64,000 nt of DNA from Kutzneria sp. 744 (lineage in GTDB: Bacteria > Actinomycetota > Actinomycetes > Mycobacteriales > Pseudonocardiaceae), in assembly GCF_000568255.1 (NCBI RefSeq), contig NZ_KK037166.1, forward strand, positions 10,736,296 to 10,800,295, read 5' to 3'. The notes below the pieces were generated by a model, which saw only the letters and a program-made list of their open reading frames with translations, did not search any database and was not told the DNA's origin. Shown one piece after another: positions 37,451 to 46,810 of the stretch (its first letter is position 1; each line of letters begins with the position of its first letter). Made by a program: the position numbers and the translations under genes.

Positions 37451-38859
37451 GTGTGCACCACACCAGCGCCACCGCTGTGCTGGGGGACCTGTCCGGGTTC
37501 CGTAAGGCGTTCTACCAGTGTCTGACCGCACGGGCGGACGCGTTGTTCGAGTTGGCCGACGCGGCACTGTGCGCCGAGGGACCGGTCACCTCGCTGGTCG
37601 AGTTATCACTGGCCACCGAACACCGACGGGGCCACGGCACCCTGTACGACGGCCTGCGCCAGGGCAAGATCGACATCACCCGATTCCGCAACGTTGTCGC
37701 CCGCCAGTCGATCCCCCGCTGCGACGACGGCCGGATCGTGTTGGCCATCGACGTGAGCCACTGGCTACGCCCGGATGCGAACACCAGCCCGGAGCGGCTG
37801 TTCTGCCACACCTACGCACGCGGTCGCGGCCAAGCCCAGATCATCCCCGGCTGGCCCTACTCCTTCGTCGCCGCCCTGGAACCCGGCCGCACCTCGTGGA
37901 CGGCGATGCTCGACGTGACGCGCGTGCGTCCCGACGATGACCACACCGACCTGGCCGCCACCCAACTCCGCGCCGTGGTGGACGCGCTGGTCACCGCCGG
38001 ACACTGGCACGCCGGCGATCCAGAGATCTGGATCACCGGCGACAGCGGCTATGACGGTCCCCGCCTGGCATTCCTGCTGGCCGACCTCCCGGTCCAGGTG
38101 CTGGTGCGACTACGGTCCGACCGGGTGCTTGCCTTCCCCGCGCCGCCACGGCAGCCCGGCGCCCGAGGCCGCAGCACCCGGCACGGAGCCCGGTTCGTGT
38201 TCGCTGATCCGGCGACCTGGCCGGTCCCCGTGCGCACCACGACGACCGACACCACCCGCTACGGCGCCGCCCACGCTCGCTCCTGGGATCGGTTGCACCC
38301 CAAGCTGACCCGCACGGGCGCCTGGGCCGACCACGCCGGCCACCTGCCGATCATGGAAGGCGCGGTGATCCGGCTCCAGGTCGACCGGCTACCCGGCACC
38401 GGCACCCCGAAACCGTTGTGGCTGTGGCACTCCACGACCGCGGCAACCCCGGAGCAGGTGGATCGGCTGTGGCAGATGTTCCTGCGGCGTTTCGACCTGG
38501 AGCACACTTTCCGTTTCCTCAAACAAACTCTGGGCTGGACCACGCCTCGCGTCCGTACGCCCGACGCCGCGGATCGGTGGACCTGGCTGATGATCGCGGT
38601 CTACATCCAGCTTCGGCTGGCCCGTCACCTCGTGGAAGATCGACGGCGTCCCTGGGAGCGAAAGTCGGCAACACCTGCCCGGTTGTCCCCGACCCGGGTC
38701 CGGCGAGGTTTTCGCGCGGTTCGCCCGACGGCCGCTTTGCCTGCCAGCGCACCGAAATTCTCCCGGCCCGGTCCTGGACGTCCGGCAGGGTCACGAAACT
38801 CCAGCCAAGCCCCGGTACACGACCCCGGCAAGCCCAAAAAAACAGACATTGAGGGTTAA
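37444..38859 (+). CDS. IS701-like (NF041680 family) DDE transposase
   Basis: The product has about 471 residues. The N-terminus SGFRKAFYQCLTARADALFE and SLVELSLATEHRRGHG are typical of this actinomycete transposase group. The DDE core shows VLAIDVSHWLRPD (first Asp), ITGDSGYDGPRLAFLLADLP (second) and FDLEHTFRFLKQTLGWTTPR (final Glu). Intact. A basic Pro/Arg-rich tail closes the protein. Confidence 0.9.
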   Translation: MISVHHTSATAVLGDLSGFRKAFYQCLTARADALFELADAALCAEGPVTSLVELSLATEHRRGHGTLYDGLRQGKIDITRFRNVVARQSIPRCDDGRIVLAIDVSHWLRPDANTSPERLFCHTYARGRGQAQIIPGWPYSFVAALEPGRTSWTAMLDVTRVRPDDDHTDLAATQLRAVVDALVTAGHWHAGDPEIWITGDSGYDGPRLAFLLADLPVQVLVRLRSDRVLAFPAPPRQPGARGRSTRHGARFVFADPATWPVPVRTTTTDTTRYGAAHARSWDRLHPKLTRTGAWADHAGHLPIMEGAVIRLQVDRLPGTGTPKPLWLWHSTTAATPEQVDRLWQMFLRRFDLEHTFRFLKQTLGWTTPRVRTPDAADRWTWLMIAVYIQLRLARHLVEDRRRPWERKSATPARLSPTRVRRGFRAVRPTAALPASAPKFSRPGPGRPAGSRNSSQAPVHDPGKPKKTDIEG

Positions 38860-38872
38860 ATCTCAAGCTTAG

Positions 38873-39263
38873 GGCGGTAGGTCAAACTGGCTCCTCAGCC
38901 ACGAAAATCCTGTGCTTCCTCGGGCGGCTCGCCGGGACTTCCCGGCACCATCAGCATGCACCGGTCGGCACGACGCTGTGACGGCCATAGGTCCTTGGCC
39001 GGCAGAGTCCATGTTCCTCGGCCTTGGGGTCCTGTTGGGTTCGTCGTGGCGCCCGTTGCGAGGAAAGCTTGCATATCTCCGCGCCGACCGGTCTCGTCGC
39101 CGCACCCTCACATCGGCGTAGTCGGCGCGGTGCTTGTCAATAGGCCGGTGTTGCGACGACCGGTTGAGCCTGGTCAATACACCTCCGGCCAGTACGCTCG
39201 CGTGGCTGCCGAGACCGTTGTCCGACTCTCGGTCGGACGCAAGGGACAACGCGGGGACAAGCC
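38873..39263. other. Non-coding stretch right of the IS
   Basis: No convincing gene on either strand. It leads into an IS3 integrase remnant and is probably degraded mobile DNA. Confidence 0.3.
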
Positions 39264-39414
39264 ATGGCCCACCAAAGTCAAGGCACACAAGGAAATCTTC
39301 GCCCACATCGAGGGGTGGTACAACACCCGCCGTCGGCATTCCAGCCTGGGCTATCTCAGCCCGGCCGGCTATGAAGCCACGGAGGTGTCCGTTCCTCGGC
39401 GTGAGGTAGCGTGA
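39264..39414 (+). pseudogene. C-terminal fragment of an IS3 integrase
   Basis: About 50 codons survive, with KVKAHKEIFAHIEGWYNTRR and HSSLGYLSPAGYEA, the classic C-terminal end of IS3 OrfB. Everything before it is gone. Confidence 0.75.
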
Positions 39415-39522
39415 GTTCACCATATCGACCCTGTCCGTCGAATCGGGTCAACCCCGCGCTGAGCCGCTCGAGGGCCTTCGTAGGGTCCTTGTAGCCCAGG
39501 GCACCGGGCATGGCTACGCCGA

Positions 39523-40296
39523 CTACTCCGCCACGCATGGCTTGAGGGGATGGCCCTGGCCAGACTCCGCCGATGGCGTGGCACGGCCGTCATCTGGTGA
39601 CGTGACGCGCAGTTCGCCCCTCGCGACCGCGCGGGCGACGCCGGCAAGCTTGAGGTTGTTCCTTCGGGCGTAACCCCGCAGTACGGTGAAGGCGTCGTCG
39701 ACAGTCACCCGCAGGCGCTCCGCCAGGACACCTTTGGCCTGTTCGATCGTGATCCTGCTCTGGAGCGCGCGTTCGAGCTGTTCGATGACCACCGCGCTGT
39801 TCCGGGCCCGTTCGTTGAGCACGCCAATAGTGGCCACGTCGGCCAATGTCTGGCCGAGTTCGGCGGCCTCGACGTCAAGCTTGCCGGGCTGGACGGAGAA
39901 CAGGTTCATCGCTCCTATGGTCCGATCGTGCCACCGCATCGGGAACGCGTGTACGGCGCCGAATCCGGCCGCCCGCGCGGCGGCGGTGAAGGTTGGCCAA
40001 CGGTCTTCCGTTGCCAGATCAGGCGAACACACCAGGGATCCGCCGTGGAAGGCGTCCAGGCCGGGGCTGTCGTTCTGCGGTTCGGACAGCTCCGTGACAC
40101 GGGGCCATTCCGAGGAGGCAGCTAGGCGCAATGCCTGTCGATGATCGGCCAACAGGACCCCGTTGGCCGCCACGTCCAGTAGGTCAACGCTGAGTTGGGC
40201 GAGGGCGCCCAGATAGTCGATGGCGTCGACGTCGGTGACCAACCTGCCTGCGAGCAGGACGAATGCCTGTCGCGCTCGCCTGTCCAAGGAATTCAT
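39523..40296 (-). CDS. GAF-ANTAR RNA-binding regulator
   Basis: The product has 257 residues. A GAF sensor domain (residues 15-160, with GFGAVHAFPMRWHDRTIGAM) is followed by an ANTAR domain (LQSRITIEQAKGVLAERLRV and AFTVLRGYARRNNLKL). ANTAR proteins bind paired hairpins in RNA and prevent termination. The C-terminal 30 residues are extra. GGGAGGAA precedes the ATG. It lies next to the response regulator and kaiBC genes and may share their signalling. Confidence 0.9.
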   Translation of the reverse strand: MNSLDRRARQAFVLLAGRLVTDVDAIDYLGALAQLSVDLLDVAANGVLLADHRQALRLAASSEWPRVTELSEPQNDSPGLDAFHGGSLVCSPDLATEDRWPTFTAAARAAGFGAVHAFPMRWHDRTIGAMNLFSVQPGKLDVEAAELGQTLADVATIGVLNERARNSAVVIEQLERALQSRITIEQAKGVLAERLRVTVDDAFTVLRGYARRNNLKLAGVARAVARGELRVTSPDDGRATPSAESGQGHPLKPCVAE

Positions 40297-40425
40297 CCTG
40301 TTCCTCCCGTAGCTGCTGGCATGTGTCAGCCGGCCACGACGCTACGGGGGACTGCCCTGGCGAAACGTCCCCCAGGTGGTCCGGTCGCGCCCCTCAGGTG
40401 GGCTGAAACGGTGGCGCTGGCCTGA

Positions 40426-41064
40426 TCAACTGGTGGTGGGAGGCGTGGGCAGGAGCCCGATCCGGGTGGCGATGATGACCGCCTCGAGCTGGGTGTGCGC
40501 GTCCAACTTGCGCATGACGCTCTTGACGTGTCCCCGCGCGGTGTGCGTGCTCACGACGAGCCGCTGTGCGATCACGGTGGCGGCGAATCCTTCCCCCATC
40601 AAACCGAGGATCTCTCGTTCCCGGGGGGTGAGCCCGGTCAGATCAGGTACCAGGACGACCGGTGCGAGCGCCGCGATGGAGGTCTCCTCGACCAGGACCT
40701 TTCCTTCGACCGGGGTCCGGATCGCCGTCAAGATGTCAGGCAATGTGCTCGCCTTGGCCAAGAACGCGGTGGCGCCGGCCGCGACGGCCTCGGTGAGCAG
40801 GCGGGGATCGGTGTTCGCGGTCAGGATGAGCACTCGGACACGGGGGTGTGTCGCCATGATTCGCCGAGTGCCCTCGATGCCGTTCATGCCTGGCAGACGG
40901 ATGTCCATGAGCACGACGTCAGGGCTTTGGCGGCCGGCCAGCGCCAGCGCGTCCTCGACCGTGCCCACGGCGCCGACGCAGTCCAGGTCGGGCTGAGTGT
41001 CGACCGCGATTTCCAGGGCGTCGGCGAGCGTTCGTTGGTCCTCGACCACCAGCACACGGATCAC
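40426..41064 (-). CDS. NarL/LuxR family response regulator
   Basis: The product has 212 residues. The receiver has VVEDQRTLADAL, the phospho-Asp in PDVVLMDIRLPGMNG and Lys in FLAKASTLPD. The LuxR helix-turn-helix is LTPREREILGLMGEGFAATV to HTARGHVKSVMRKLDAHT. The GTG start has GAAGGG seven bases upstream. It is divergent from the kaiB-kaiC-kinase operon across 171 bases and is the natural partner of that kinase (inference). Confidence 0.88.
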   Translation of the reverse strand: MIRVLVVEDQRTLADALEIAVDTQPDLDCVGAVGTVEDALALAGRQSPDVVLMDIRLPGMNGIEGTRRIMATHPRVRVLILTANTDPRLLTEAVAAGATAFLAKASTLPDILTAIRTPVEGKVLVEETSIAALAPVVLVPDLTGLTPREREILGLMGEGFAATVIAQRLVVSTHTARGHVKSVMRKLDAHTQLEAVIIATRIGLLPTPPTTS

Positions 41065-41235
41065 GTCTGTCGCCCTTCGTGTTCCCCGCGTCAACGGTAC
41101 CCGCTGCCCGCGATTCGGTCGGGCGTAACCTGGCGATGCGAGCGCACCTCGCTTCGAGCGACGGGAGGTGTCGTACGAGATGGATAGTGTGAACGCGTTG
41201 CGGCACACGGGGGTGGACGGGCGGGGCAGAATGCC
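41065..41235. promoter_or_regulatory. Divergent promoter region, response regulator / kaiB
   Basis: The 171-base gap between divergent starts must hold both promoters. No box could be assigned with confidence. Confidence 0.35.
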
Positions 41236-41541
41236 GTGACCACTTACTCGTTTCGGCTCTACGTGGCTGGGCAGACGGAACGGTCCCAGGCCGCGCAGGT
41301 GAACCTCCGCATGCTGTGCGACTCCCGCCTTCCCGGCCGTTACCAGATTGACGTTGTTGATGTCACCGACCAGCCCGACCTGGCGGAGGAGGAGCGAGTA
41401 CTGGCCACTCCGACCGTCATCAGGATGGCTCCGTTGCCGAGGCGGAGGGTGATCGGGGATCTGTCCGACCACCGCCGCACGGCGTTGGCTCTCGGCCTGC
41501 CAGGAGTGGCCACTTCTACTCCACTGGAGGATGAAATATGA
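41236..41541 (+). CDS. kaiB: KaiB-like protein
   Basis: The product has 101 residues with the thioredoxin-like KaiB pattern: FRLYVAGQTERSQAAQVNLR, IDVVDVTDQPDLAEEERVLATPTV and RRVIGDLSDHRR. In cyanobacteria KaiB binds phosphorylated KaiC and drives the clock's dephosphorylation phase. It starts at GTG and its stop overlaps the kaiC start by 4 bp. No kaiA is present, as in other non-cyanobacterial kaiBC loci. Confidence 0.88.
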   Translation: MTTYSFRLYVAGQTERSQAAQVNLRMLCDSRLPGRYQIDVVDVTDQPDLAEEERVLATPTVIRMAPLPRRRVIGDLSDHRRTALALGLPGVATSTPLEDEI

Positions 41542-43070
41542 CCGACAACGCCCCTATCAGGCGGCTTCCCACCGATATCAACGGCTTCGATCACGTGGCG
41601 CTGGGCGGGCTGCCCGCCGGCCGGTCCACCCTGGTCGCCGGCACCACTGGCACCGGCAAGACGTTGTTCGCCATCGAGTTCCTCGCCAAGGGCGTCCTTG
41701 GCTCCGGCGAGCCGGGCGTGTTCGTCAACTTCGAGGAGAATCCCGAGGACATCCGCCACAACGCGGCCTCGCTCGGCTTCCCGATCGAGCAATGGGAACG
41801 CGAGGGGAAATGGGCGTTCGTCGACGCGGCAGCCGAGGCCAATGATGATGAAGTGTCGATCATCGGCGCCTACGACTTCGGCGGGCTGGCGGCCCGCATC
41901 GAACACGCGGTCCGCGAGACCAACGCCACGCGCGTGTCACTCGACTCGCTCGGCGCGATCTTCGGCCGGTTCCGCGACTCCGCGATCGTCCGCCAGGAGC
42001 TTCACCGGATCGCGCACCTCCTGGGGCGGCTCGGGGTCACGTCCGTCCTCACCGCGGAGCGCACCGGCGAATACGAAGGCGTATCCCAACACAACGTCGA
42101 GGAGTTCGTACTCGACAACGTGATCATCCTTCGCAACGTCCTGGAGAACGAGCGGCGACGGCGGACTTTGGAGGTCGTCAAGTTCCGCGGCACCGGACAC
42201 CGCACCGGCGAATGGTTGTTCACGATCGATCCGCGGGATGGAATCGTCGTGATGCCGCTGGCGTTCCTCACGGCGCCCGTGCCGGCGTCTCGCGTGCGCG
42301 TGTCCACGGGCAACACCGGACTAGACGGGATGTGCGGCGGTGGTCTGTTCAAGGACTCGATCGTGCTGCTGACCGGACCGAGCGGCTCCGGGAAGACACT
42401 GACGGCATTCGGGTTCACCGCGGCGGGGGTCAAGGCCGACGAACGCTGCCTGATCTACGCCCTCGACGAGAGCCGGGCCCAGCTGGGGCGCAGCGCCTCC
42501 GGCTGGGGATTCGATCTCGACGCCATGGAGGCGTCGGGCCTGCTGCGGATCGTGTGCGAGTACCCGGAGGTCGCGTCGCTGGAGGACCACTTCCTCAGGA
42601 TCAGGCGAGCCGTCGAGGAATTCAGGCCGTCCCGCCTGGTCATCGACACGCTGTCCGCGTTGGAGCGTGTCGTCTCGCCGCGAGCGCTGCTCGACTTCGT
42701 GATCACGTTGGCCGTCGTGGCACGCCACCACCAAGTGACCACGCTACTCACCTCGGCGCCCGCAGGGCGGTTCACCCCCCGGCTCACACCGACGATCGCG
42801 GACGAGATCGCCAGTCTCACCGACGTCACGGTCAGCCTCCGCTACTTCGAGAGTGCCGGTGAGATCCAGCGCGCGATCGCCATCCTGCAGACGCGAGGCT
42901 CCGCCCATGATCACACCATCCGCCGGGTGACCGTCGACGGTGACGGTCTGCACATAGGTGAGCGCCTGTCCAGCGTGGTGGGCATCCTGTCCGACAGCCC
43001 CGTGGTCTCCGCGGCCCCGTGGTGGTTGGTCGGCCTGGCGCGGCCAGAGGGCCCTCGGCCAGGTGAGTGA
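41538..43070 (+). CDS. kaiC: KaiC-like double ATPase
   Basis: The product has 510 residues with two RecA-like domains, like KaiC (519 in Synechococcus). CI: Walker A GTTGTGKT at 35-42 and the catalytic Glu pair in VNFEENPED. CII: Walker A GPSGSGKT at about 280-287 and ALDESRAQLGRSA. At the phosphorylation site Synechococcus has Ser431-Thr432; aligning ADEIASLTDV gives Ala425 and Ser426, so only the second acceptor remains (as Ser). It probably has ATPase and perhaps single-site kinase activity. The last 8 bp overlap the histidine kinase gene. Confidence 0.92.
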   Translation: MTDNAPIRRLPTDINGFDHVALGGLPAGRSTLVAGTTGTGKTLFAIEFLAKGVLGSGEPGVFVNFEENPEDIRHNAASLGFPIEQWEREGKWAFVDAAAEANDDEVSIIGAYDFGGLAARIEHAVRETNATRVSLDSLGAIFGRFRDSAIVRQELHRIAHLLGRLGVTSVLTAERTGEYEGVSQHNVEEFVLDNVIILRNVLENERRRRTLEVVKFRGTGHRTGEWLFTIDPRDGIVVMPLAFLTAPVPASRVRVSTGNTGLDGMCGGGLFKDSIVLLTGPSGSGKTLTAFGFTAAGVKADERCLIYALDESRAQLGRSASGWGFDLDAMEASGLLRIVCEYPEVASLEDHFLRIRRAVEEFRPSRLVIDTLSALERVVSPRALLDFVITLAVVARHHQVTTLLTSAPAGRFTPRLTPTIADEIASLTDVTVSLRYFESAGEIQRAIAILQTRGSAHDHTIRRVTVDGDGLHIGERLSSVVGILSDSPVVSAAPWWLVGLARPEGPRPGE

Positions 43071-44094
43071 GCACGCCAGCGCCTGGTTCCCGGACGACAT
43101 CATCCGACTCATCGTCACGGCGTCGGCCGATGGGATCCTCGCGGTCGACGGAGAAGGGGTCATCCGGCTGTGCAATAGGGCCGCGGAGGATCTGTTCGCC
43201 CGCCCGGCGGCCGACCTGGTCGGCTCCCCGTTCGGCTATCCGATCGCCGTGGGCGTGTCCGAGATCGACCTGATACTGCCTGGCGGTCGCAAGCGGGTGG
43301 TCGAGATGCGGGTCACCGCCACAACACTGCACGGTAAGCGCCTGCATGTCGCGGCGCTGCGGGACGTCACCCGCCGCCGAGACATCGAACGCGCACTGCA
43401 GGCGGCGCTGGAGCGGCAGAACATCGTGCTCGCGGTGGCAGCGCACGAGCTGCACAGCCCGCTCGCCGCGATCAGTGTGCTGGCGCACGTGCTGCGTGAC
43501 AACGGGGCCGGCCTGACCCAGCAGCGACGGGCCGAGATCACGGACCGCATCATCGAGCGCATCGCCTACTTGCAGGCGCTGGTGCGCAAGCTCCTCACCG
43601 CGTCGCGGATCGACGCCGCTGGTGGGAGCCCTGTCGTCGAACATGTGCCCGTCCTTGAAGTCGTCATCGAGCAACTCGCCGGCATCGAAGAGAAGTCGAG
43701 AGACGTCCGCGTGACGTGCCCCGAGGGGCTGGTGGCGGCCGTCGACCGGGCCGAGTTCTGCGAGATGCTCGCCAACTACCTGGAGAACGCCTTCTCCTAC
43801 GGGCAGCCACCCGTCCAGATCCAGGGGAGAGCGAAGGCGGGCTGGGTCGAGGTGCGGGTGATCGACCAGGGCCCGGGAGTGCCCACCTCCTTCGTGCCCT
43901 ACCTGTTCGAGCGGTTCCGGCGCGGTCCGGGCAGCGAGCGCCGGACTGATGGAACCGGGCTGGGGCTGTGGATCGTCCGCAACCTCGCGCAGGCCAACGG
44001 TGGAGACGCCTGGTACGAACCCGGCACGCGGCGAGGTGCTTGTTTCTGTCTGCGCCTGCGGCAGGCCGTCGCCACCCGGGCGATGTCTGGCTGA
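43063..44094 (+). CDS. PAS-containing sensor histidine kinase
   Basis: The product has about 343 residues. A PAS domain (LIVTASADGILAVDGEG) is followed by HisKA with His in VAAHELHSPLAAISV, and a HATPase domain with LANYLENAFSYG, DQGPGVP and GTGLGLWIVRNL. No membrane segment is seen, so it is cytoplasmic. The GTG start overlaps the kaiC stop by 8 bp. SasA in cyanobacteria reads KaiC state by a KaiB-like domain; this kinase lacks that domain and would need the PAS part or the separate KaiB for contact (inference). Confidence 0.9.
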   Translation: MSEHASAWFPDDIIRLIVTASADGILAVDGEGVIRLCNRAAEDLFARPAADLVGSPFGYPIAVGVSEIDLILPGGRKRVVEMRVTATTLHGKRLHVAALRDVTRRRDIERALQAALERQNIVLAVAAHELHSPLAAISVLAHVLRDNGAGLTQQRRAEITDRIIERIAYLQALVRKLLTASRIDAAGGSPVVEHVPVLEVVIEQLAGIEEKSRDVRVTCPEGLVAAVDRAEFCEMLANYLENAFSYGQPPVQIQGRAKAGWVEVRVIDQGPGVPTSFVPYLFERFRRGPGSERRTDGTGLGLWIVRNLAQANGGDAWYEPGTRRGACFCLRLRQAVATRAMSG

Positions 44095-44264
44095 TTCCAG
44101 GTCCCGACCCCGGCCTGCCGGGCTGATGGTTGTCTGAGGATCTCCGAGGTGAGCACATGTGGTCGGGTAGCGGGGACGCATTGCTGCGCCCCCTAGACAA
44201 GTAACAACTGACACGAAGATGAACGGAACTCGCAGCTCACAGCGTGATCGCTACGGGGGTGTAC
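44095..44264. other. Intergenic between kinase and IS110 fragment
   Basis: No gene. It contains the probable right end of the IS110 remnant, but IS110 elements lack inverted ends, so the border cannot be placed. Confidence 0.3.
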
Positions 44265-44828
44265 TCATGCTCCGATCGGGTCGAAGCGGACGGTGAGTCC
44301 GAGGGCGTTGGCCTGCGCGGTGATGCGGCGCATCCCTTGGGTCGGGTCGCGCTTGGCGAAGTAGTCGGCACCGAGGTCGTGGTACGCGACCTTGCCAGCG
44401 AGGACGTGCCAGATCGCGATGACGAGTTTGTGCATGACCGCGACCAAGGCGCGTTGCTTGCCGTGACGCGCGGACAGACGCCGGTAATAGACTCCGTAGT
44501 AGGAATCCTTCTGTTTGATCGCGGCCATCGCCGCGATCCCGAGCACCCGTTTAAGGTTGGCGTTGCCGTGGCGGGTGTGCCCAGACTTGTTGACCCCGGC
44601 GGACTCGTTGACTCCAGGGCACACCCCGATCCAGGAGGCCAGGTGCCCGGCGGTGGTGAACGGCGCCATATCACCGCCAGTCTCAGCGATCACGATCACG
44701 ATCTCGGCGGCGGCGCGCCCGATCCCGGGAATCGTGTCGAGGTTGTCGATGTCCTGCTCCCACTCGGCCTGCTGCATGGTCGCGGCGATCCTGGCAGACG
44801 CCTCGCAGGACTGCTCGACGACTATCAA
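44265..44828 (-). pseudogene. IS110-family transposase, C-terminal part
   Basis: 188 codons remain, all from the Transposase_20 half: IDNLDTIPGIGRAAAEIVI, the catalytic Ser region LASWIGVCPGVNESAGVNKS and GNANLKRVLGIAAMAAI. The N-terminal DEDD nuclease half is missing upstream of about 44830. It cannot move. Confidence 0.85.
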
Positions 44829-45255
44829 TCGGCCGCCTAAAATCCCAGCCCACAGACGATGACAGCATTTTCGACCAGGACAGGCGAATGCCCATTGCGG
44901 AGGGACGCTGTCGGTGCCCGTGATGCCGTCGTTGCGATGTCAACTGCTTGAGGGCGACGGGCCGGCTGTCAGGGGTAGGGCTTGGCGCGTTGTTGACACT
45001 GTCGTGAATCATGAGGGTTCCGCGCGTTGGCCCCTCGCGTCGACGGTGTGGGGTGCGGGCCCTGGCACTTCTCCCCAGGTGTCAGGGACCGCCCCTGTTG
45101 CAAGCGAGGTGCTGGGGTTGGGGCGTGGTGCCGCCTCTGGCGCGGGGCGCTCATCGATCTGCTCGCCGAGCGTCGGCTTGTTCAGTTCGGGATGGTCCCC
45201 GAACACGGCCGTGTCTTACTTGAGGGGCACCGGCCGTGCCTGCGTGGTCGGGTCG
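44829..45255. other. Non-coding stretch
   Basis: No credible gene on either strand and no recognised RNA. Confidence 0.35.
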
Positions 45256-45564
45256 TCAGCGCGGGCTGTAGGTGAGGCAGTTGGCGGCGTGGTCGCCCTC
45301 GCCGGGGGCAATGCGCACGCCGGAGGCGGTGCACTCCAGGTCGCTGTTGTGTATGCAGTCTGCCCTGGAGCAGGCGCCGACCTGGGCGAGGACCTTCGGC
45401 AGGCCCCCTTTGCGGGACAGCGGGACGAAGGTGCCACAGTCGGCGACCCCGTTCGCGCCGTACACCGTGATCGCGAAGGTGTGGCAGCCGTCGTCCTGGT
45501 TGTATGAGCAGCCGCTGACGGTGCACTCCTGGACAGCGGGCATCCGTGTTTCGGTGGTTGCCAT
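45256..45564 (-). CDS. Double DUF1540 cysteine-rich protein
   Basis: The product has 102 residues and eight Cys. Two DUF1540 units are visible, each with C..x.C.YN-type spacing: ECTVSGCSYNQDDGCHTFAI and GACSRADCIHNSDLECTASG, each ending with a further Cys. They probably bind zinc. Such proteins are common in actinomycetes with no known role. GAGGAG lies eight bases before the ATG at 45564. Confidence 0.85.
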   Translation of the reverse strand: MATTETRMPAVQECTVSGCSYNQDDGCHTFAITVYGANGVADCGTFVPLSRKGGLPKVLAQVGACSRADCIHNSDLECTASGVRIAPGEGDHAANCLTYSPR

Positions 45565-46810
45565 GAGCACTCCTCAGATGTGAGTGGTTGACACGCTGCC
45601 ACCGAAAACCGGCCCCCGCAACACGCAGGTAGTGAGGATAGCCTCACCTTGAAAAAAAGGTTCCGCAGGTCAACCCTGTGATCAATCTATTCGGGATTGC
45701 CCCCAGCGGGTAATTGGCCCCCGCCATTTTCCGCGCCTCGGGCCGGCCGTCGTGCCAGGAGAGCAGCTCGTGTGGGGACAACACCCGAGTGCACTACTTC
45801 ACCACGGTAGCCTCCGGGCCGCCGCTGGCGCGGAGACAACCTTGCTGACCTGTAACTCTGCACCGGTAGCCGCCCAACGGAATCATTTTCAAGAACGAGA
45901 GTCGTAGGGGCCCTCGACCCCCAAGGGGAGGGGCCTCGCGGCATCCCGTCGACTTGGCAACGCCCATCACGCCCGTCAAGGGGGCACCTGCGCGCCGACC
46001 TGCGCCCGCCGAGAATGGGCGTCATCGCGGGTTTTCTCCTGTGCGGCAGAGGGACGGCATCTGGAAGGGCCGGGTGGTGGGACGGCAGCCGGGCCGGATG
46101 GCGTTTGTGGTGCTTGAGTGGGGTTCTGGCCAGTCCTGGCCAGTGGCGTCATGTCTCCCTGGTGTCGGGGTGTTGTCTCTGGTTGAGTGCTGCTCAGATC
46201 CGGGCACGCTCCCCCGATGTGCGCCGGGTTTGCGGGGGTACCGGTCCGACGACATGCGGGTCGGGGGACCGGTACCCATCCGGGGGCGAACGTCCAGGGC
46301 TGGGCGGCGGCCAGGACGTGGCGGGCCAGGGCGAGGCTCAGCCCTTGGCGGCGGTCCGCCCAGCGGCGGGGTTCGAGTCTTCTCGGTCCACCCGTTGGTG
46401 GAACGGGGCGCGTTCGTTCCGTGCGGAGCGGCGGCCGGCGGCGACCTGTGGTGTCGTTGTGAGGATGACGGTCAGATCGTCGAAGGCTGACACGTCCTGG
46501 GTCGCGTTGCCGCCCTCGTTCGGAGTATCCTGTGGTGCAAGGGATGTGTCGCTGGAAGGCCGGTCCTCACACTGGTTGCAGGTGGAGAAAATCTGGAGAG
46601 TCCGATGACCCTGTACTGCACGGAACGGCGGTCTACGGCACCGAACGGACGGCGGTTTTCCTGCGGTGCCTTGGTTTCCGCAGGTGACTGTCCTCTTTGG
46701 ATCACGCTGGCAGTGTGAGGGTCAGGCTCGACATCTCCGCAGGTCAAGTGCTCTGCTGAGTCTGGCGGACGCGGACGCATAGGTCTCGGCTTACATGAAC
46801 GGTCAGGCGT
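45565..46810. other. Long stretch without a supported gene
   Basis: Several long frames exist, as always at this GC, but their products are Gly/Arg/Pro-rich without domains, ribosome sites or agreement between frames. No RNA gene was recognised. I call it non-coding or degraded. Confidence 0.4.

Larger units (their letters stand above)
37334..38867 (+). mobile_element. Intact IS of the NF041680/IS701-like type
   Basis: The element is 1534 bp. CTTGAGATTTAA at the left end is repeated inverted at the right end, and CTTAG occurs directly outside both ends (37329-37333 and 38868-38872) as a 5-bp target duplication. One transposase gene fills it. It separates the carbohydrate operon from the ANTAR/KaiC region. 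Complete ends and an open frame suggest recent movement. Confidence 0.88.

Noticed and set aside
46360-46400. GGTTCGAGTC, possible tRNA T-arm
   Set aside because: No acceptor stem, anticodon arm or D arm around it.
45954-46608. Two long overlapping plus-strand frames
   Set aside because: Gly/Arg-rich, no ribosome site, no domain, and the two frames contradict each other.
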